Position numbers and translations under genes: made by a program. Positions 8,897 to 21,240 of a stretch of 64,000 nucleotides of DNA are shown here, piece by piece. Below the pieces are notes generated by a model. That model worked only from the letters and a program-made list of their open reading frames with translations, was not told where the DNA came from and did not search any database. Origin of the DNA: Thamnaconus septentrionalis (lineage: Eukaryota; Chordata; Actinopteri; Tetraodontiformes; Monacanthidae); the NCBI GenBank assembly GCA_009823395.1, contig CM020514.1, positions 16,033,466 through 16,097,465 of the forward strand. Reading direction: 5' to 3'. Within the stretch, counting starts at the first letter, position 1, and every line of letters starts with the position of its first letter.

Positions 8897-11320
8897 ATGG
8901 CTGCCAGCGTTCTGTGCCGGCGGGCGCCCAGGCTCTGTTCCCTCTCCACCCTGAGAAAAGACTCCACCCAGGCTCAGCATGTGAGCGTCAAGCTCACGGA
9001 CGAGGCTGAAGATCAGGAGGTGAGGAGAGGTGTACTGCACCACAACGTCGCCCCTCCTCACGATGGATACCGATTGTACTACAATCCCAGCTCCTATTAT
9101 TCCGTAAGTAACTTTGGAACATCGCGGAGCCTCGGTGACAGAGATGGAGAGGACGAGCGTTTCTCCACCCTTGCGCCCTCCTTCTGGCAACAGGGCAATC
9201 GCTACAGCGTGAGCTGCTCCAGGCGACTGTCCAGCACCAAGAACACGCTACTCGACTTGGCCTTTAACAAGCAGTCCCATCGTGAGGTGCCGCCGATGCC
9301 ACTCAAACACATGCCGCCAGATGTCAAGGTGGACACGCGTGCCTTCCTCAAATGCCGGCCGGAGTACAAAGCCATGACCCTCGACCTCACCCTGGGACCG
9401 CACCAGATTGAGTGGGACGAGGCCATGGTGCTGCTGCAAAAAGTGACTGTTTTAAGGGGCCGCATTAAACCGACCGACGTCACCCAGTTTCTCGCGGACC
9501 TGCGCTGCTTGCACCCCGAGAGGATCTCGCTGTTGAGGAGCGACCAACGCTTCATCATGCTCCTGCGGTACTCCGTGGAACACCTTCGCCTCTTCACCAC
9601 CCCCCAGTTGCTGGAGGTGCTGCAGTCGTTCGCGTGGCTGGAGTTGCCCGCCTCTCACACCATCCTGGGCTTGTTTGAAGCCGAGCTCTGCTGCCGTGCC
9701 GACCAGATGAGTCTCCACCAGCTCCTGCTCGCCGCGGACTTGTGGCGCTGCATCAAGAGGCAGGTCCCAGAGTTCCTGGAGCACGTCTACCAGTCGGTCC
9801 GCATGTGCCGCCCAAAAATAGGGGTCCCGGAGCTGGTGCATCTACTGTACATCATAGGAGAAGGCCGGTCATGCCCAAGAGACTTGATCCACCCCCTGGA
9901 GCAGCTCCTCTTGTACAATTTGCATCAGCTGCACCCCGAGGAGGTGGGCACTGTGTGCTTGGCTCTGTTCAAATCGAGGACATCGTTATCAGAAGGCGCC
10001 GTGACTCAGGTAGTGGACAAGGCGCTCTCGCACGTAGAGGAGATCAGCGACTTTGCCCTGGTGAACGTGATGAAGTTCCTGCGTTTCAGCTACCTGTATC
10101 ACCGGGCGTGGCTGGACGCCATGGCGGAGGAAGTCCCCCGACGAGCCCACCGGATGGGCGTCCAAGGCCTGATGCACGTGGCTCTGGCCTGCTCGGCCCT
10201 GCACTGTCGGAACCATGAGATCCTTTTGGCAATCGCCGAGAGAGTTCCGCTCTTGGTGTCGCACTGCAGGAGTAAGGACTCATGCAAGCTGCTGTGGGCC
10301 TTTGGAACGTTGGGTTTTGCACCGGATCAGAGCCCCGGGTTCTACCCAAGCCTGATGGACGCCCTGAGACAGAGAAAGGTGGAGTTCCAACAGTATCCAC
10401 AGCACCTGCTCACTGGTCTCCTCGGCCTGGCGTTCGTCTCCCAGTTCCCAGAGGACCTCATCGCGTTGGCCTTGAGTCCGCAATTCATCAAGCTGGCGCT
10501 GAAATCCACACAGCTGGAGCTGAAGAAAGACCTGTTCACTCTGGATGGGGCCGTGGCTCTGGAGCTGCCGCAGTGGACCGGCCCGCGGCTGAGCCCCGAG
10601 CTGAGGCAGGAGGTGGCGGAGATGCTGTGGAAGTTCGCCCAGTCGGACGTATGCCAGAAACCAGAGGTTCTGGAGGCGGAGTCGGCTCTTCAGGACCTGC
10701 TCGGTGGCGAAAAGTTTGTGCGCAAAAGAATGATTCTGCCCCACACCCGCTCCATCGACCTGGAGGTGCACCTGGACTCCAAGGGACAGCCCGTACCTGT
10801 GGAGCTGGAGTCGGAGAAAGCGGCCTCCTCTCCGGAGAGCAGCCCACCCCAGCTGCTCTCTCATCACGACTGGGGAAGAATGAATGTAGGAGTCACCATC
10901 ACCGACGAACTTCTTGCACAGCTGAAAAACAGCAAAAACGCCACCGTGACCGCAGCTCCGTCCGCTCCAGCCAAACGTCTGCTGGAGAGAATAGAGCCTG
11001 ACGAGGGCAGCAGCCTGTTTGAAACGGGGCTCGTCCTGACCAGCGACATCACGGACGCCCTGATCAGACCCAGCAGGCCTCCGCCGCAGCCAAAGGACCC
11101 TAAAGGCATCGAGAGACTCGCAATCCAGGTCACCAGCAGGAACCATTACTGCTACCACTCGAAGCAGCTGATGGGCCTTCATGCCATGAAGAGGAGGCAG
11201 CTGAAGCAGGCCGGCTACAGAGTGGTGGAACTCAGCTGCCAGGAGTGGCTCCCCCTGCTGAGGAAGAGCAGGACTGAGAAGTTGGCCTACCTGCACTGCA
11301 AAGTCTACAGCAGCCTGTAG
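8897..11320 (+). CDS. fastkd5: FAST kinase domain-containing protein 5, mitochondrial
   Basis: 807-residue protein of the FASTK family, slightly longer than the roughly 764-residue human FASTKD5. FASTKD5 acts in mitochondrial RNA granules and is needed for maturation of mitochondrial mRNAs not flanked by tRNAs, hence for complex IV. The start at 8897 (MAASVLCRRAPRLCSL) gives an Arg-rich, acid-poor matrix-targeting presequence and lies 12 bp after a splice acceptor. An all-helical repeat region covers about residues 150-380, FAST_1 about 382-448, FAST_2 about 535-628, and a C-terminal RAP domain about 737-797 (motifs RNHYCYHSKQLMGLH and GYRVVELSCQEWLPLL). The family name is historical; no kinase motifs are seen. 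The RAP sequence resembles FASTKD5 more than FASTKD1-4. The coding region is one uninterrupted exon, as in mammals. Confidence 0.93.
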   Translation: MAASVLCRRAPRLCSLSTLRKDSTQAQHVSVKLTDEAEDQEVRRGVLHHNVAPPHDGYRLYYNPSSYYSVSNFGTSRSLGDRDGEDERFSTLAPSFWQQGNRYSVSCSRRLSSTKNTLLDLAFNKQSHREVPPMPLKHMPPDVKVDTRAFLKCRPEYKAMTLDLTLGPHQIEWDEAMVLLQKVTVLRGRIKPTDVTQFLADLRCLHPERISLLRSDQRFIMLLRYSVEHLRLFTTPQLLEVLQSFAWLELPASHTILGLFEAELCCRADQMSLHQLLLAADLWRCIKRQVPEFLEHVYQSVRMCRPKIGVPELVHLLYIIGEGRSCPRDLIHPLEQLLLYNLHQLHPEEVGTVCLALFKSRTSLSEGAVTQVVDKALSHVEEISDFALVNVMKFLRFSYLYHRAWLDAMAEEVPRRAHRMGVQGLMHVALACSALHCRNHEILLAIAERVPLLVSHCRSKDSCKLLWAFGTLGFAPDQSPGFYPSLMDALRQRKVEFQQYPQHLLTGLLGLAFVSQFPEDLIALALSPQFIKLALKSTQLELKKDLFTLDGAVALELPQWTGPRLSPELRQEVAEMLWKFAQSDVCQKPEVLEAESALQDLLGGEKFVRKRMILPHTRSIDLEVHLDSKGQPVPVELESEKAASSPESSPPQLLSHHDWGRMNVGVTITDELLAQLKNSKNATVTAAPSAPAKRLLERIEPDEGSSLFETGLVLTSDITDALIRPSRPPPQPKDPKGIERLAIQVTSRNHYCYHSKQLMGLHAMKRRQLKQAGYRVVELSCQEWLPLLRKSRTEKLAYLHCKVYSSL

Positions 11321-12270
11321 TCATTCAGAGTGGACTAGGTCTGAAAACACCACAGTGTGGCTGCTTATCTGGGCAATCTTGAATTTCCTGTATTTACACA
11401 AGTGCCCTGCACTGGAAGCATCCTTGTAACACGATGGACAAATGTTTGTTGATGTGGTTTGTTTGTCTTTGTCTGCTGCTTTTTGTTTGTTTGTCTGGGC
11501 AGCAACAAGAAAATGGATTTGCTTTGCTGATTCATCTGATGGGTATTTTCAAGATGAAGTGTTTGTGCATTAAAATGTCCATTAATTGCAGAAGATTATC
11601 ACTGCGATGTTGCCAGAGCTTTCTCAGATCTTTTGTCTAAACAGGAGGCATAATTTTGAAAGATTCTTTACCCAGAATTATAATTTATAAAGAAAAGCAG
11701 CAGGTCATGAATTTCAAAAGAAAACCGTTGGTCTGTCTTCCAAACAAATGACTTATTCATGCAGCTGAGAGATTGGAAGTGTTATTTTTTATTGTGGGCA
11801 TATTTTATATGTATAAGTATTTTTGTTAAAATATGTGACAGTTGGGGACATTTTTGTGAACACTATGCAAATTAAAATTGCATTTGACTCCTCATCGTAC
11901 TTGTCGACATTGTGTTACACTATCACCACACACAGTAACTGTTTTCAGTTCAGCAAATTAAATGCCATAACAAAATCAGTTGAGATAATCAAAGTGTACA
12001 TGCACACAGTATTCACATAATATAACATACAATATTCTGATTAGGTTATTTCTATTGCTGCTGAAAATCAATATTGCATTATTATTCCTGTTCACGTGCT
12101 GCCGCGCACTCATTCAGATTACTGCAACATAAAGTGGCCTGTAGTGACAAGATTTCTCTCCTTTTCTCTTGCTCCTCTCCAAAACCAGTCAACCAGTCAG
12201 TCGCTTCTGTTGTGTAACTCCCCTTGTTGCAACCTTGCCAACTTTTACATAATAAAGTTCGTCTAGCCAC
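11321..12270 (+). other. Probable fastkd5 3' UTR
   Basis: AT-rich non-coding sequence after the fastkd5 stop. A variant signal ATTAAA occurs at 11569-11574 and a consensus AATAAA at 12251-12256, so two alternative 3' ends are possible. The short open frames here are unremarkable. Confidence 0.45.
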
Positions 12271-14430
12271 CCTTACTGGGGCCGCTCATGAGAAGCGAGC
12301 CATGGGAGCGCTGCGATATTTTGGATGTGGCTGCTCATTGGGGACTGGCGTCAGGGAGCCGTCCTGAAAGAGATCAGTGATGCTGGTCTTTCAAAATAAG
12401 TAAATAAATAAATTGTGCACAACGGCGGAGAGAGCCATGCATCTGCAGGGTGATGGCGCACGCTCCGGTGCCATTGGAGATGTGAGGCAATAGTGCTGCA
12501 AGATGGAAAAAACCCTGAATTTTCTAAATGCGCTGTTTACATGTCCAGAAATGTCCAAGTCCAGAACAACATCATCTTTCCCAACTTGCATCTGTTTAGG
12601 AATACACGCATATTAAAAAAAAAAAAAAAGAAATAGTGGAATGTTTGCTGTTTCCTTTTAAGGTCATCAGTCTGTCATCCTCTACATTCATGGTAGAAGC
12701 CGACTTAGAATTTTAAACCAACGTGAATCTGAATCCCTGTAGTGCTTTCCAATATGAAACATTAAAGCCTACTACGACAATGGGATGTATTACAGAATTT
12801 ATGACACAGAGTACATTCCTCTGTCGTTTTAACTGAATTCAAAATGTAGAGCGCAAAGCCGTAAGCTACAGAGACCGACTGGCTGATTGCCCCATTGACT
12901 GCTGAGTGAATCCCGCCACACTGCGTCAGAGTTGACGTTTCACGTTCGACTGCAAGCTGTCTTAAAGTCACTGCAGTCGAGGTCGCCCACCATGCATTCC
13001 AAATAACTATGAACATCAGTTCTAATAAAAAAGCAGCCTCTTTTCCTTGGACACATTATTATATTTGTTCTGTCACCTTGTATAACTGCTGAGTTTTATA
13101 AGGAGGAAAAATAATAAGTGTGGGCTGGAGAATACAGTTTGCATATTCTGAATGAGCTGTTCCATCTCAAATTCGACATTCACCAGAATTTCAGGTTTCA
13201 AGTTTTTTTTGAGTGCCCAAGGTCTGACTGAAACTCATTACTGTACAAGGGTAGTGCAATTTTGACTGAAGTTAAAACTAAATATGGGTGAATAGCCAAA
13301 GTCAGACAATCAGTCAGTTCTTGGTTGAACTTTATTTTGACAGCACTTGCATGAACGTAAAGGAGCTCTGTGGAATGGAAAAGCTATGGTTTCCTTTTTT
13401 TTTTTTTGTCTGCCGCTGTCAAATGCGCTGAACTATACTTTTCTGTCCTCTCAGAAAGCAAGACAAAATGGTTTGTTGGCCAATGGACATTGAAGTGAAC
13501 TAAATTTTGAAAATGGAAAAAAATATCTTTGTTCTCTGACAGCGTGCTCAAGTTGCCCTGGCGTAAGAGAACATCCGAGGGCAGGATATCCTTGTCACGG
13601 CCTGAAAGAAAATGCGGGACGAGACCTTGGGATGGTGACACCCTGGAAAGCCTACAGGTGTGTTGTGTCGCCCTAAAAGCCTCTGTCTCCTCCTCCTTCT
13701 CCTCTTCCTCCTCCTCCACATCCCCATTTCCTTTGCGACCCACAAACCAGGGTTAGTGCTTCTTGCCAGCTGCCCCATTACGGCAGCAGACGAGAGCGAC
13801 TTCAAGGTCTCCTGGAGGAAAGGCGAGAGAATGGCGCTGGAAGCAATACTTGTTTTAACGGCAAGCAGGCCCATTAAGACACAGACACAACCAGCATTCA
13901 TTTCCTGTCCCTTGAAAGAGGATTAAAGACAAAATCCTGCGGCGTGAAAGCTCTCCCCAAGGGCTTCGTCCACGCTATGATGTGAAGGCAGAAACCTGTC
14001 GCACGTTGTTTTAAAAGAGCCACGTTATGTAGAATTCACTTTACCGTCATTGTGCTACTTGGTTTGTGTCTTGGGCAATGACATTTAAAAATAAATGTCC
14101 ATTTGTTACTTTTTACTCTCTCCACATTTCAGAGAGAGCGCATGCTTGAATGTGCAAATTTTTGATGTCACAGAGGGCGTAGATGCCTCCCCCACGGCAG
14201 TGCCAAGACACTCAACCAGTGTGCACGCACATAAAAACACAACACCAGGATTAAATATAGCTCTAATAATATCAATTTTAGTTTGCAAACTCAAACACAA
14301 ATGACCAACAAAAATGCAAAGGTTTATAAATGCCTTATTTTAACTTTTATGTAGGATATAGAGGCCACCAAAAGCTTCCACAGTAAAAGTGTAAAGAAAT
14401 ATTATGATCCTGCTCAGCACTATGGAAGGA
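12271..14430. other. Intergenic, no recognised gene
   Basis: Mixed-composition DNA with A/T runs at about 12616-12630 and 13387-13407. Overlapping open frames of about 120 codons on both strands at 13.4-13.9 kb arise around a purine/pyrimidine-rich stretch (CTCCTCCTTCTCC-type, about 13685-13720) and show no protein family. Confidence 0.5.
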
Positions 14431-14431
14431 G

Positions 14432-14433
<2 letters not shown>

Positions 14434-14467
<34 letters not shown>
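14434..14467. repeat. (AGC)n trinucleotide microsatellite
   Basis: Eleven perfect AGC/CAG units in non-coding DNA. Confidence 0.95.
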
Positions 14468-14468
<1 letters not shown>

Positions 14469-14621
14469 TAACAAAAGCATTGACCAGGGTCAGGAGGAAT
14501 CATCTAAATTAATATTTTGTTGTAAATCATAATCATCTGTCTTATTAAACACAACACAATTGATATACTACTTATGATAATGAACATAAACATCATTTAC
14601 TTAAGGGTGGACAATATCTAT

Positions 14622-14740
14622 TCTTTGGTACCTGCTTTCTCCTGCACTCAGGGTCAGGGGTTGCTGGAGCCAATCCCAGCTGTCATAGTACGAAGGCAGG
14701 GATACATGCTGGACAAGTTGCCAGTTGGCTGGATGATACA
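14622..14740 (+). repeat. Teleost interspersed repeat fragment
   Basis: Contains the recurring fish-genome string CTGGAGCCAATCCCAGCTG followed by AAGGCAGGGATACATGCTGG and GCCAGT, with a CACTCAGGGTCAGGGG lead-in. I recognise this as a common dispersed element of teleost genomes, but its class (LINE or SINE tail) cannot be fixed from this fragment. Confidence 0.6.
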
Positions 14741-17700
14741 AAACAAACAAAAACAATTACATAAAGATGAACTAAAAACACTCACAGGGCTGAAAGTCCA
14801 GGGCTGAAGTTCAAACTTCTAAAACAAAATTCCAGCAGATCATTACGACTGGCTGACATCACAGTGCAACATAAATGCTAACTGAAAATGGCATAATGGT
14901 GTACGTCGTATGCTAGCATGCAAGCTAACTTGAATTTAGGCAACAAAACATACAGAGATGACCCACTGATGAACAAACAAAAGACCGTACACAACATGAA
15001 CTGAGAGGACCTGACAGGCGTAAAGCAACACCTGCTGCCAAGCAGCCACCGTCAAGCAAAGAGCAATCAAATGCAGGTGTGAGAGGAAGAAGTGACCTCA
15101 TCCCAAAGAGTCATGTTGCCCTGCCTCCTCGGATACTATTGCCGGTTGCGTGTATTGAAGTTTATTGCATTTATAAGTTTTATCTAAATGTAAATATTCT
15201 ACCACACTTTTTAAATTATCTGGCTTTGTTTGTTTTTTTTTCTCTTTTCATATTTCGGTTACAGAAGCATGTAGCGGGCATATCGAAGCATCAGTTTTAG
15301 GAGGAAGCAGAAAATTAAATAATGTGTTTTCTGGAGCTTTAAAGAGTCCCCCTTTAAAGCTCCACCCAAGGGGTGGGGGAAATTGAGCAAGGCTGTTACT
15401 GGAGTAGTGGATGAAAGACGCGGATCTGAAAATGGGATATTATATGGCACCTTCTAATAGCTTACTCAATCAACAGTTGAGTGAGAGCTTTAAATAGCAG
15501 GCACAGATCTGTGGTTGTAATTACCTTCCCCACTTTTGTTGCCTTCAATCACCTCCTAGTGGGAGACAAGTGGAAAAAGCAGGAGGAGGGGGAAAAAATG
15601 GCTTGCTTGAAAAGACAGGTTCAGAAAATTCAATTTGCATGAAACGTCATCTGTCTGCGTGCCTGAAACCATGTGCAGATCCCCAGGTGGAGCCGCAGGA
15701 CGTTGCCGGGAAAAGAAACCTTTTCATTTGTGGAACTTCTCTTTAATCAGGATGGGGACGTGACGTCCGGGCAGTTCTGACAGTTGGCCACTAGAGAGCA
15801 CTCTTCGCGCGGGAGACGCTGCATTGTGGCTACAGAAAATGATGGAATAATAAACCGTGACTTTGGTTTTAAACAATGAGACAATAAGTGTGACACGTGC
15901 ATCACAGTGCGCGAGGGAAAATAAGAGGACAGTTTTAAAGAAAATGCAAGGATCGTGTCTTTAAAAGCTTTGCAAGGTTTTCAGCAAAAACATCCACCTT
16001 TTGAAACCCTTGAAAAGACAGATACACCTTCAAGGGAATTATGGAGAGGCTACCTTTTGACAGAACAGGGAGTCGTCAGTAAATACCTTTCTTTCACAGC
16101 AGATATGGAAAAAGAAACTATGAAAAAGAATTCACATTCGGCTACTTTCAAGTCAGTGCCGACCCCGCAGCGACAGATTTCACACTTCAGGGTGTGCAGG
16201 AATCGTGCTTTTGAAGTTGAGATGATTCACTTTCTCATTTAGTGCCATTTTCTTTGGAGTCGAATGCAAACTTGCCGGCTGGGGCCCAAAATAAATTCCT
16301 TATCCGCGTATAGGCTGCGAGCGCGTTATCTCATCACCGGTGCGTCAGCTCCCGCGGCGTGCGCAGGCCGACACTGGCGGGGCCCAAACGTGTCTAGAAT
16401 ATATTCCCTATAGAGACGGGGAATAGGACATTCTCTTTACTGACTTGAGTTCATAAGAGCCACACACCAAAGACAGCTGGGTTTTTGAGTCATTCGAGTC
16501 ACCGTCAACCAGAGTGTGCACAAATCCATGTTTTGCACACAAGCTCCACCCACTCCCAATCTCCACTGATTCATACTGCTATAACCGCTGATTTGAAATG
16601 AGGAAAATTATGTGTTTCATTCTGAAGCTGAAATAACCATAATTCTCAGAAATGAAACATTTATTTTAAGTCTCAAGTGACTGATTTGTTGGTTTTGTGA
16701 GTGGGGCCCCGCTACTGTGAGCACCAGAGCCATTTATTCGTTCGCGGCTCAGCTTCATAGCAGGGAGGGAAAAGGAGGGAGCGGAGTTGAAACAAGAAAC
16801 CATAGCTGTTGCTATTCCCCCTCCGCAGGGCCATTACAGCCATTAACTTGATGTATTTATTGCAGACAGAGAGCCGTCGCGCAACAACATGTTGTCTGGC
16901 ATCTTCTTTGCCGTTAGCTAGCTAGCAGGCAGTGGGGACGACTTAATGGAGATGAATAATCATGAGTCACGACAAGTCAGTGAAATGGCTCGGGTTTCCG
17001 ATGACTTGCTCGGGACTGGCGGTCTCGCCGTGCACCAGTTTAATAGCTCGACTGGCCTGAGTGGGAAATATTACAGGATCAGTGTGCGCATGTTCGGAGA
17101 ACTGTGATCTCGGCGGCAGAGGTGCCGCTGCCGTTTCAGCCCGCCGTCCGTCTCTCGCAGGTGACAGGGACGCGCCGAGCTGCCTTGAGTTTAATGGCAG
17201 TGAGCAGAAAGCTGCTAAATGACAGTGAGTATCCATTAGGCGGAGACACTTCATAATGCCACCAGTATTTCACCCGTTAATGGAGGAGGCTCTGCCAGAG
17301 TGAATGCTCTCTCAGTAAACCTCCCCACCACCACCACCACCACCACCTCCACCGTCTCCCTTATTTGCATTTCAATTCTTTTTTTTTATTTTGCTAATCC
17401 AGTGCAGTCTGGAGCCTGCACTTGCATCGACGTTCCTTGAGTTATCGCCGCGCCTCGCGTGTGCCCCATTGTTACGTGGCAGACAAATCCCGATGTCACA
17501 TATTCTGCTGGCATTGATGCAAGACCCCTACCGCTGCTTGTCAGCGGAGGGAGGGGGGGTAGTAGGCAGGGTGGGGGCACTTCACAGACGACACAGATCC
17601 CTGAGTTGGAACGCTCACAAGCCACAGGTAGGGATTAGGCAGATACATGCAAATCGTTTCCCTCGTCCCGCCAACCCTCCCCTCCTTCGCCAATGACAAC

Positions 17701-18210
17701 AGATGACTGTGCAGGTACGAGGCGGAGCTAAAACGGGGCCGCGGTGTCTCTGAGAACCATTCTGTCCCGCCGTCTTCGGCCTCGGAATTCAATACAGCGA
17801 CTGTGCTGCTGGCGCCTTAAGATTCCGAGCACACTTCCTCGGCCGACCCGAGCTGATGGAGCGTTTTTGCATTCAGCACTCGTCTTTGCGTTTGCTATTG
17901 ATTGACCTTTATTAAGTTAAAGAAGAAGAAGGAGAAGAATAAAAGAAGTTCATGATTTGCTGTTTCACATTTCGAGACGGGTGGGGGTGCGGAAGGGGGG
18001 TAAACCTTTCGGCCCCGGACAAAAGGGTGGATTTGAGTGGATTTCGACGAGCACTGTTGCATCTCATCCCGCTTTTCAAAATAAATTAGGGAGCAGATTC
18101 CCGTCGCTGCAGCGAAATGCCACTCAGACATACCAGGTGTCGTGCACAGCATGCGTGACTGGATTAGTGTAATCACTCCTTAACAGAGCTATAAAGTAGT
18201 TGCCTCTGCA
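14741..18210. other. Intergenic, no recognised gene
   Basis: No coding exon recognised on either strand. It includes a CAC-rich microsatellite (17325-17352) and GC-richer patches near 16.3 and 17.0-17.8 kb. Short open frames on both strands are not supported by domain or splice evidence. Confidence 0.5.
17325..17352. repeat. (CAC)n microsatellite
   Basis: Short CCA/CAC tract with one interruption. Confidence 0.85.
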
Positions 18211-18214
18211 TTAA

Positions 18215-18535
18215 ATATGATGTGAGCAATAATGTGCGCGCATTTGCACAGATGTGTTACTTGAAAATAAGAGCTTACAATTTATCGGCCATCATTCAAT
18301 CAGATTATGGAACCCACATTGCTCCATCGATCAAAGATCAATGCTTTCAAGTAATTGACTGAGATGACTATCATCAAACACATCATTAACTCAAGCCTGC
18401 AATTTAAATGGCCTTCATTGCATTCACTGCACTCATTTGTTGATATTGGCCTTTCTAGGGAGAAATCCACTTCAAGTCAGTGGTGGGATGCCGATATCTG
18501 GCAGTTTATGGTCACTGCATTCTTTAACATGACAT
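18215..18535. promoter_or_regulatory. Candidate conserved non-coding element
   Basis: Balanced-composition, non-repetitive sequence dense in homeodomain-type ATTA/TAAT cores and a TCF/LEF-like ATCAAAG embedded in CGATCAAAGATCAATG. It has no coding potential. The appearance resembles vertebrate enhancers in gene deserts, but conservation cannot be tested here. Confidence 0.3.
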
Positions 18536-18599
18536 AGACTTTAATTGTCAGACCTATATGCATATGCGAGACATCGAACACATTTCAAGCTCTGCTGGG

Positions 18600-18665
18600 C
18601 TGCATAAAATTAGGTGTCGGGCTAAATTGTGGCCCGTAGGCCTTGAGTTTGACACGTGTTATTGG
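18600..18665. mobile_element. Possible hAT-type terminal fragment
   Basis: GTGGCCCGTAGGCCTTGAG followed by TTTGACACG resembles the conserved ends of hAT/Charlie-type elements (GTGGCCCG...GGCC...AGTTTGACAC). Only the end is recognisable; no transposase is present. Confidence 0.4.
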
Positions 18666-18669
18666 ACCC

Positions 18670-20750
18670 CTCATTGCTGACGTCATGTTGATGTCCTTAA
18701 ATAGATGGACAATCACTGACCATCAGGCCAGGGGGGTGTTATATGATGGGGTAAACGTTGGGTATTCTGTATGTGTCATTTTAATTCAAGCAGTCCACAG
18801 AGAAATTAACAACGAAAAGATCCATCATGACCGGAGGACGCATTAAAGAGGGACGACTAAACGCAAACAGCTGTAACACCGGGCGCGGGGAGAGGAGGGG
18901 GGTTTCCAGTGACTCAGTTCACAAGTTCAGCGGAAGCAAACATTAGCTAAGGAAGCGGGAAGTTAAGTAATTAAAGTGTTGTGCTGTAATTAAATCCTCC
19001 CGCTGGATCTATATTTAGACGCCGTATGAAAAGAGGAAGGAAGCAAACAGGAGAAGAAGGAAAACATTTATTCGTTTCTTTTTTATTTATTTCAATAAGA
19101 AAAACACGTTGCCTTCCCAGTGCAATCTGAGTTCACAACGACCCTTGAGCGAACGGCGTCATTGCGTAATTGCCCTCGACCAACCAGGCGGACGCACGGA
19201 CCGCCACCACACACTGGAGATTGACGTGAGCTCAGCAAACACGGCGCCAGTTGCATTAATCAGTCAAATGTGACATTTGCCGTGACGAGGCAGCAGGGGT
19301 CAGGCCAATTAAAAGAGACAAAACATCGAAAAACCTCCCAGCTCGTGTAGATAGACCGACATATCTAACAGCCTTTTTTTTTTTTTTATCAGCGTCCTGC
19401 CTGACGGCGTGCGCACGTGTCCTGAATCCATTTTCATTTGCCCCTGTTTTAATCGTCTTAGCGGCTGATGTTCATTCAAGATAGTCCAGTTGCTGTAATT
19501 GTGTGCACGGCACACAAAACGTTTCCCAAATCTGCTGCATTTCTTTCATGCGGAAAAGTGGCCGCATGCAAAAAAAGAAAAAAAATATGAGGAAAGGATG
19601 GAGGCGATTGGATGAACCATCCACCCGTCGCACCCGTATCGCAACTCCGACGAGCCGCGAATGCACTGCAGTGTTTGGCTTAATAACCTTTGAGAGGCAA
19701 GTCGATGGCAAGAGATCACTGAGGAGAGTGTTGGCCTTTGTTCTCCCGCGAGTGTGAAAATAGCACGCGGTTCTGAGAAAACGGTTGTATCTAAAGAGGG
19801 AGCGCTCGACTTTTGGCAGACTCACTCACTTTCCTCTGTTTCCTCTCCACCTTCAGCAGGATTCAGCAGCAGCTCGCCGCAGTCGCTGCCGACTGAAAGG
19901 ACAATGACTGGACTCACTGGGCCCTGAGTGGCAGTGCTCTGAGTGGGAGCTTTACACGGTGGATGTGCTAGAATTCAGACGGAAAAAGTGGTTACTGTCT
20001 TCATTTTTATTGCTATAATTATTGTTATTACCAGTTGTTGTTTTTTTCCTTTTTCTTACCTCTTCCTTGCAAGACTAAACACTTCTGTCAAAACTTCTGT
20101 TGCTACAAATATATAAATATACATAAATACAAACATAAATATAAAAAATGTAGAAAAATATAGAAAAAACAGCAACTCAGCATTCAAACACTGAACATCG
20201 TTCAACTGTTGATATTATCATTACTTTTTAAAATGATCATCATTAGTTGTTGCAGTGTACTCCAGGACGAGTGGTTGCAGAAAATGGACGGGTGCGTGGT
20301 TGTTGTAGTCGCAGTCGCAAAACAAAAAAAAACCTTGCCCATTTTTATTTAAAAAAAAAACAAGAAAACCAAAACAGCCGGCGGCAGCAGCAGCATCTTT
20401 AATTCAGCACACAGTCATTGCCACTCCTTAGCGTAAAGCTAATCTCCTGACCATGTGCCACTGACGTTCATTTAATCTTTCGTCAAAATCTCCAAATTGC
20501 CGACAACCATTTCGACCCACTTCTGAGTACATAATCTTTGAACTGAGCCACATTTACTGCTGACAGCCGAGTGGGAAAAATATGACGCATATCTTGTGAA
20601 TCTTCACATTTCATATTTTAATTGCTCAGGGGTTGGAAGCGCTCGGGACGGGGGGAAAAATTGGACGGTGAATGGCTGGTCTTATCACATTTATCCTGCC
20701 GTCCTTCCACACTGGAGTAATAATCGCGCCAACTGTCATTTAGCCTCTAG
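18670..20750. other. Intergenic, no recognised gene
   Basis: Non-coding, with poly-T (19374-19387) and A/T-rich patches. Open frames of up to 117 codons at 19.5-19.8 kb show no domain. Confidence 0.5.
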
Positions 20751-20771
20751 GTCAATATCAATATACAATTA

Positions 20772-20810
20772 CATATATATATATATATATATATATGTGT
20801 ATATATATAT
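20772..20810. repeat. (TA)n microsatellite
   Basis: Alternating AT tract with a central GTGT interruption. Confidence 0.95.
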
Positions 20811-21054
20811 GCAGTTTAAATCACACTTTTTAATCACAGTTCTATATCCTCAGACATCTCTGCTACAGCTTGGTCTCCTTTTCTGTAAAAACATGAACTG
20901 AAACGAAACAGAACCAGAAACGAAAACATGAAATTCTGATACCACTTTCAGCACTTTCCATTTGTCTTACAGTTGTATTTAGAGCAGGATAGAATTCTAA
21001 AATGCTGCGATAGAAGCAGGAAGAAAAAAAAAACAAAAACAAAACATCCGTCTC

Positions 21055-21240
21055 ATGAAATAATAAATGCGTCCTGTATGCTTTTAATGGCGCGTTGGGG
21101 AGCGAGGCCCCTGAGCATAAATTAAGTCCGTCCGCATCAATTGCCCGAAGAGCAGACGGCAACGCGGCTTAATGGAAATTTATATGATGTTATTGGAATT
21201 CTCGTCGTCCGAAGCGGGGGCCTTAACCGTCGTGTGATGA
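21055..21240. promoter_or_regulatory. Candidate conserved non-coding element
   Basis: Unique, balanced sequence with ATTAA/TTAATGG cores, between simple-sequence runs. It looks like constrained regulatory DNA, but only a cross-species alignment could confirm that. Confidence 0.25.

Noticed and set aside
10280..11296. 338-codon antisense open frame inside fastkd5
   Set aside because: Shadow of a GC-rich coding exon; low-complexity Leu/Gln/Arg composition and no family match.
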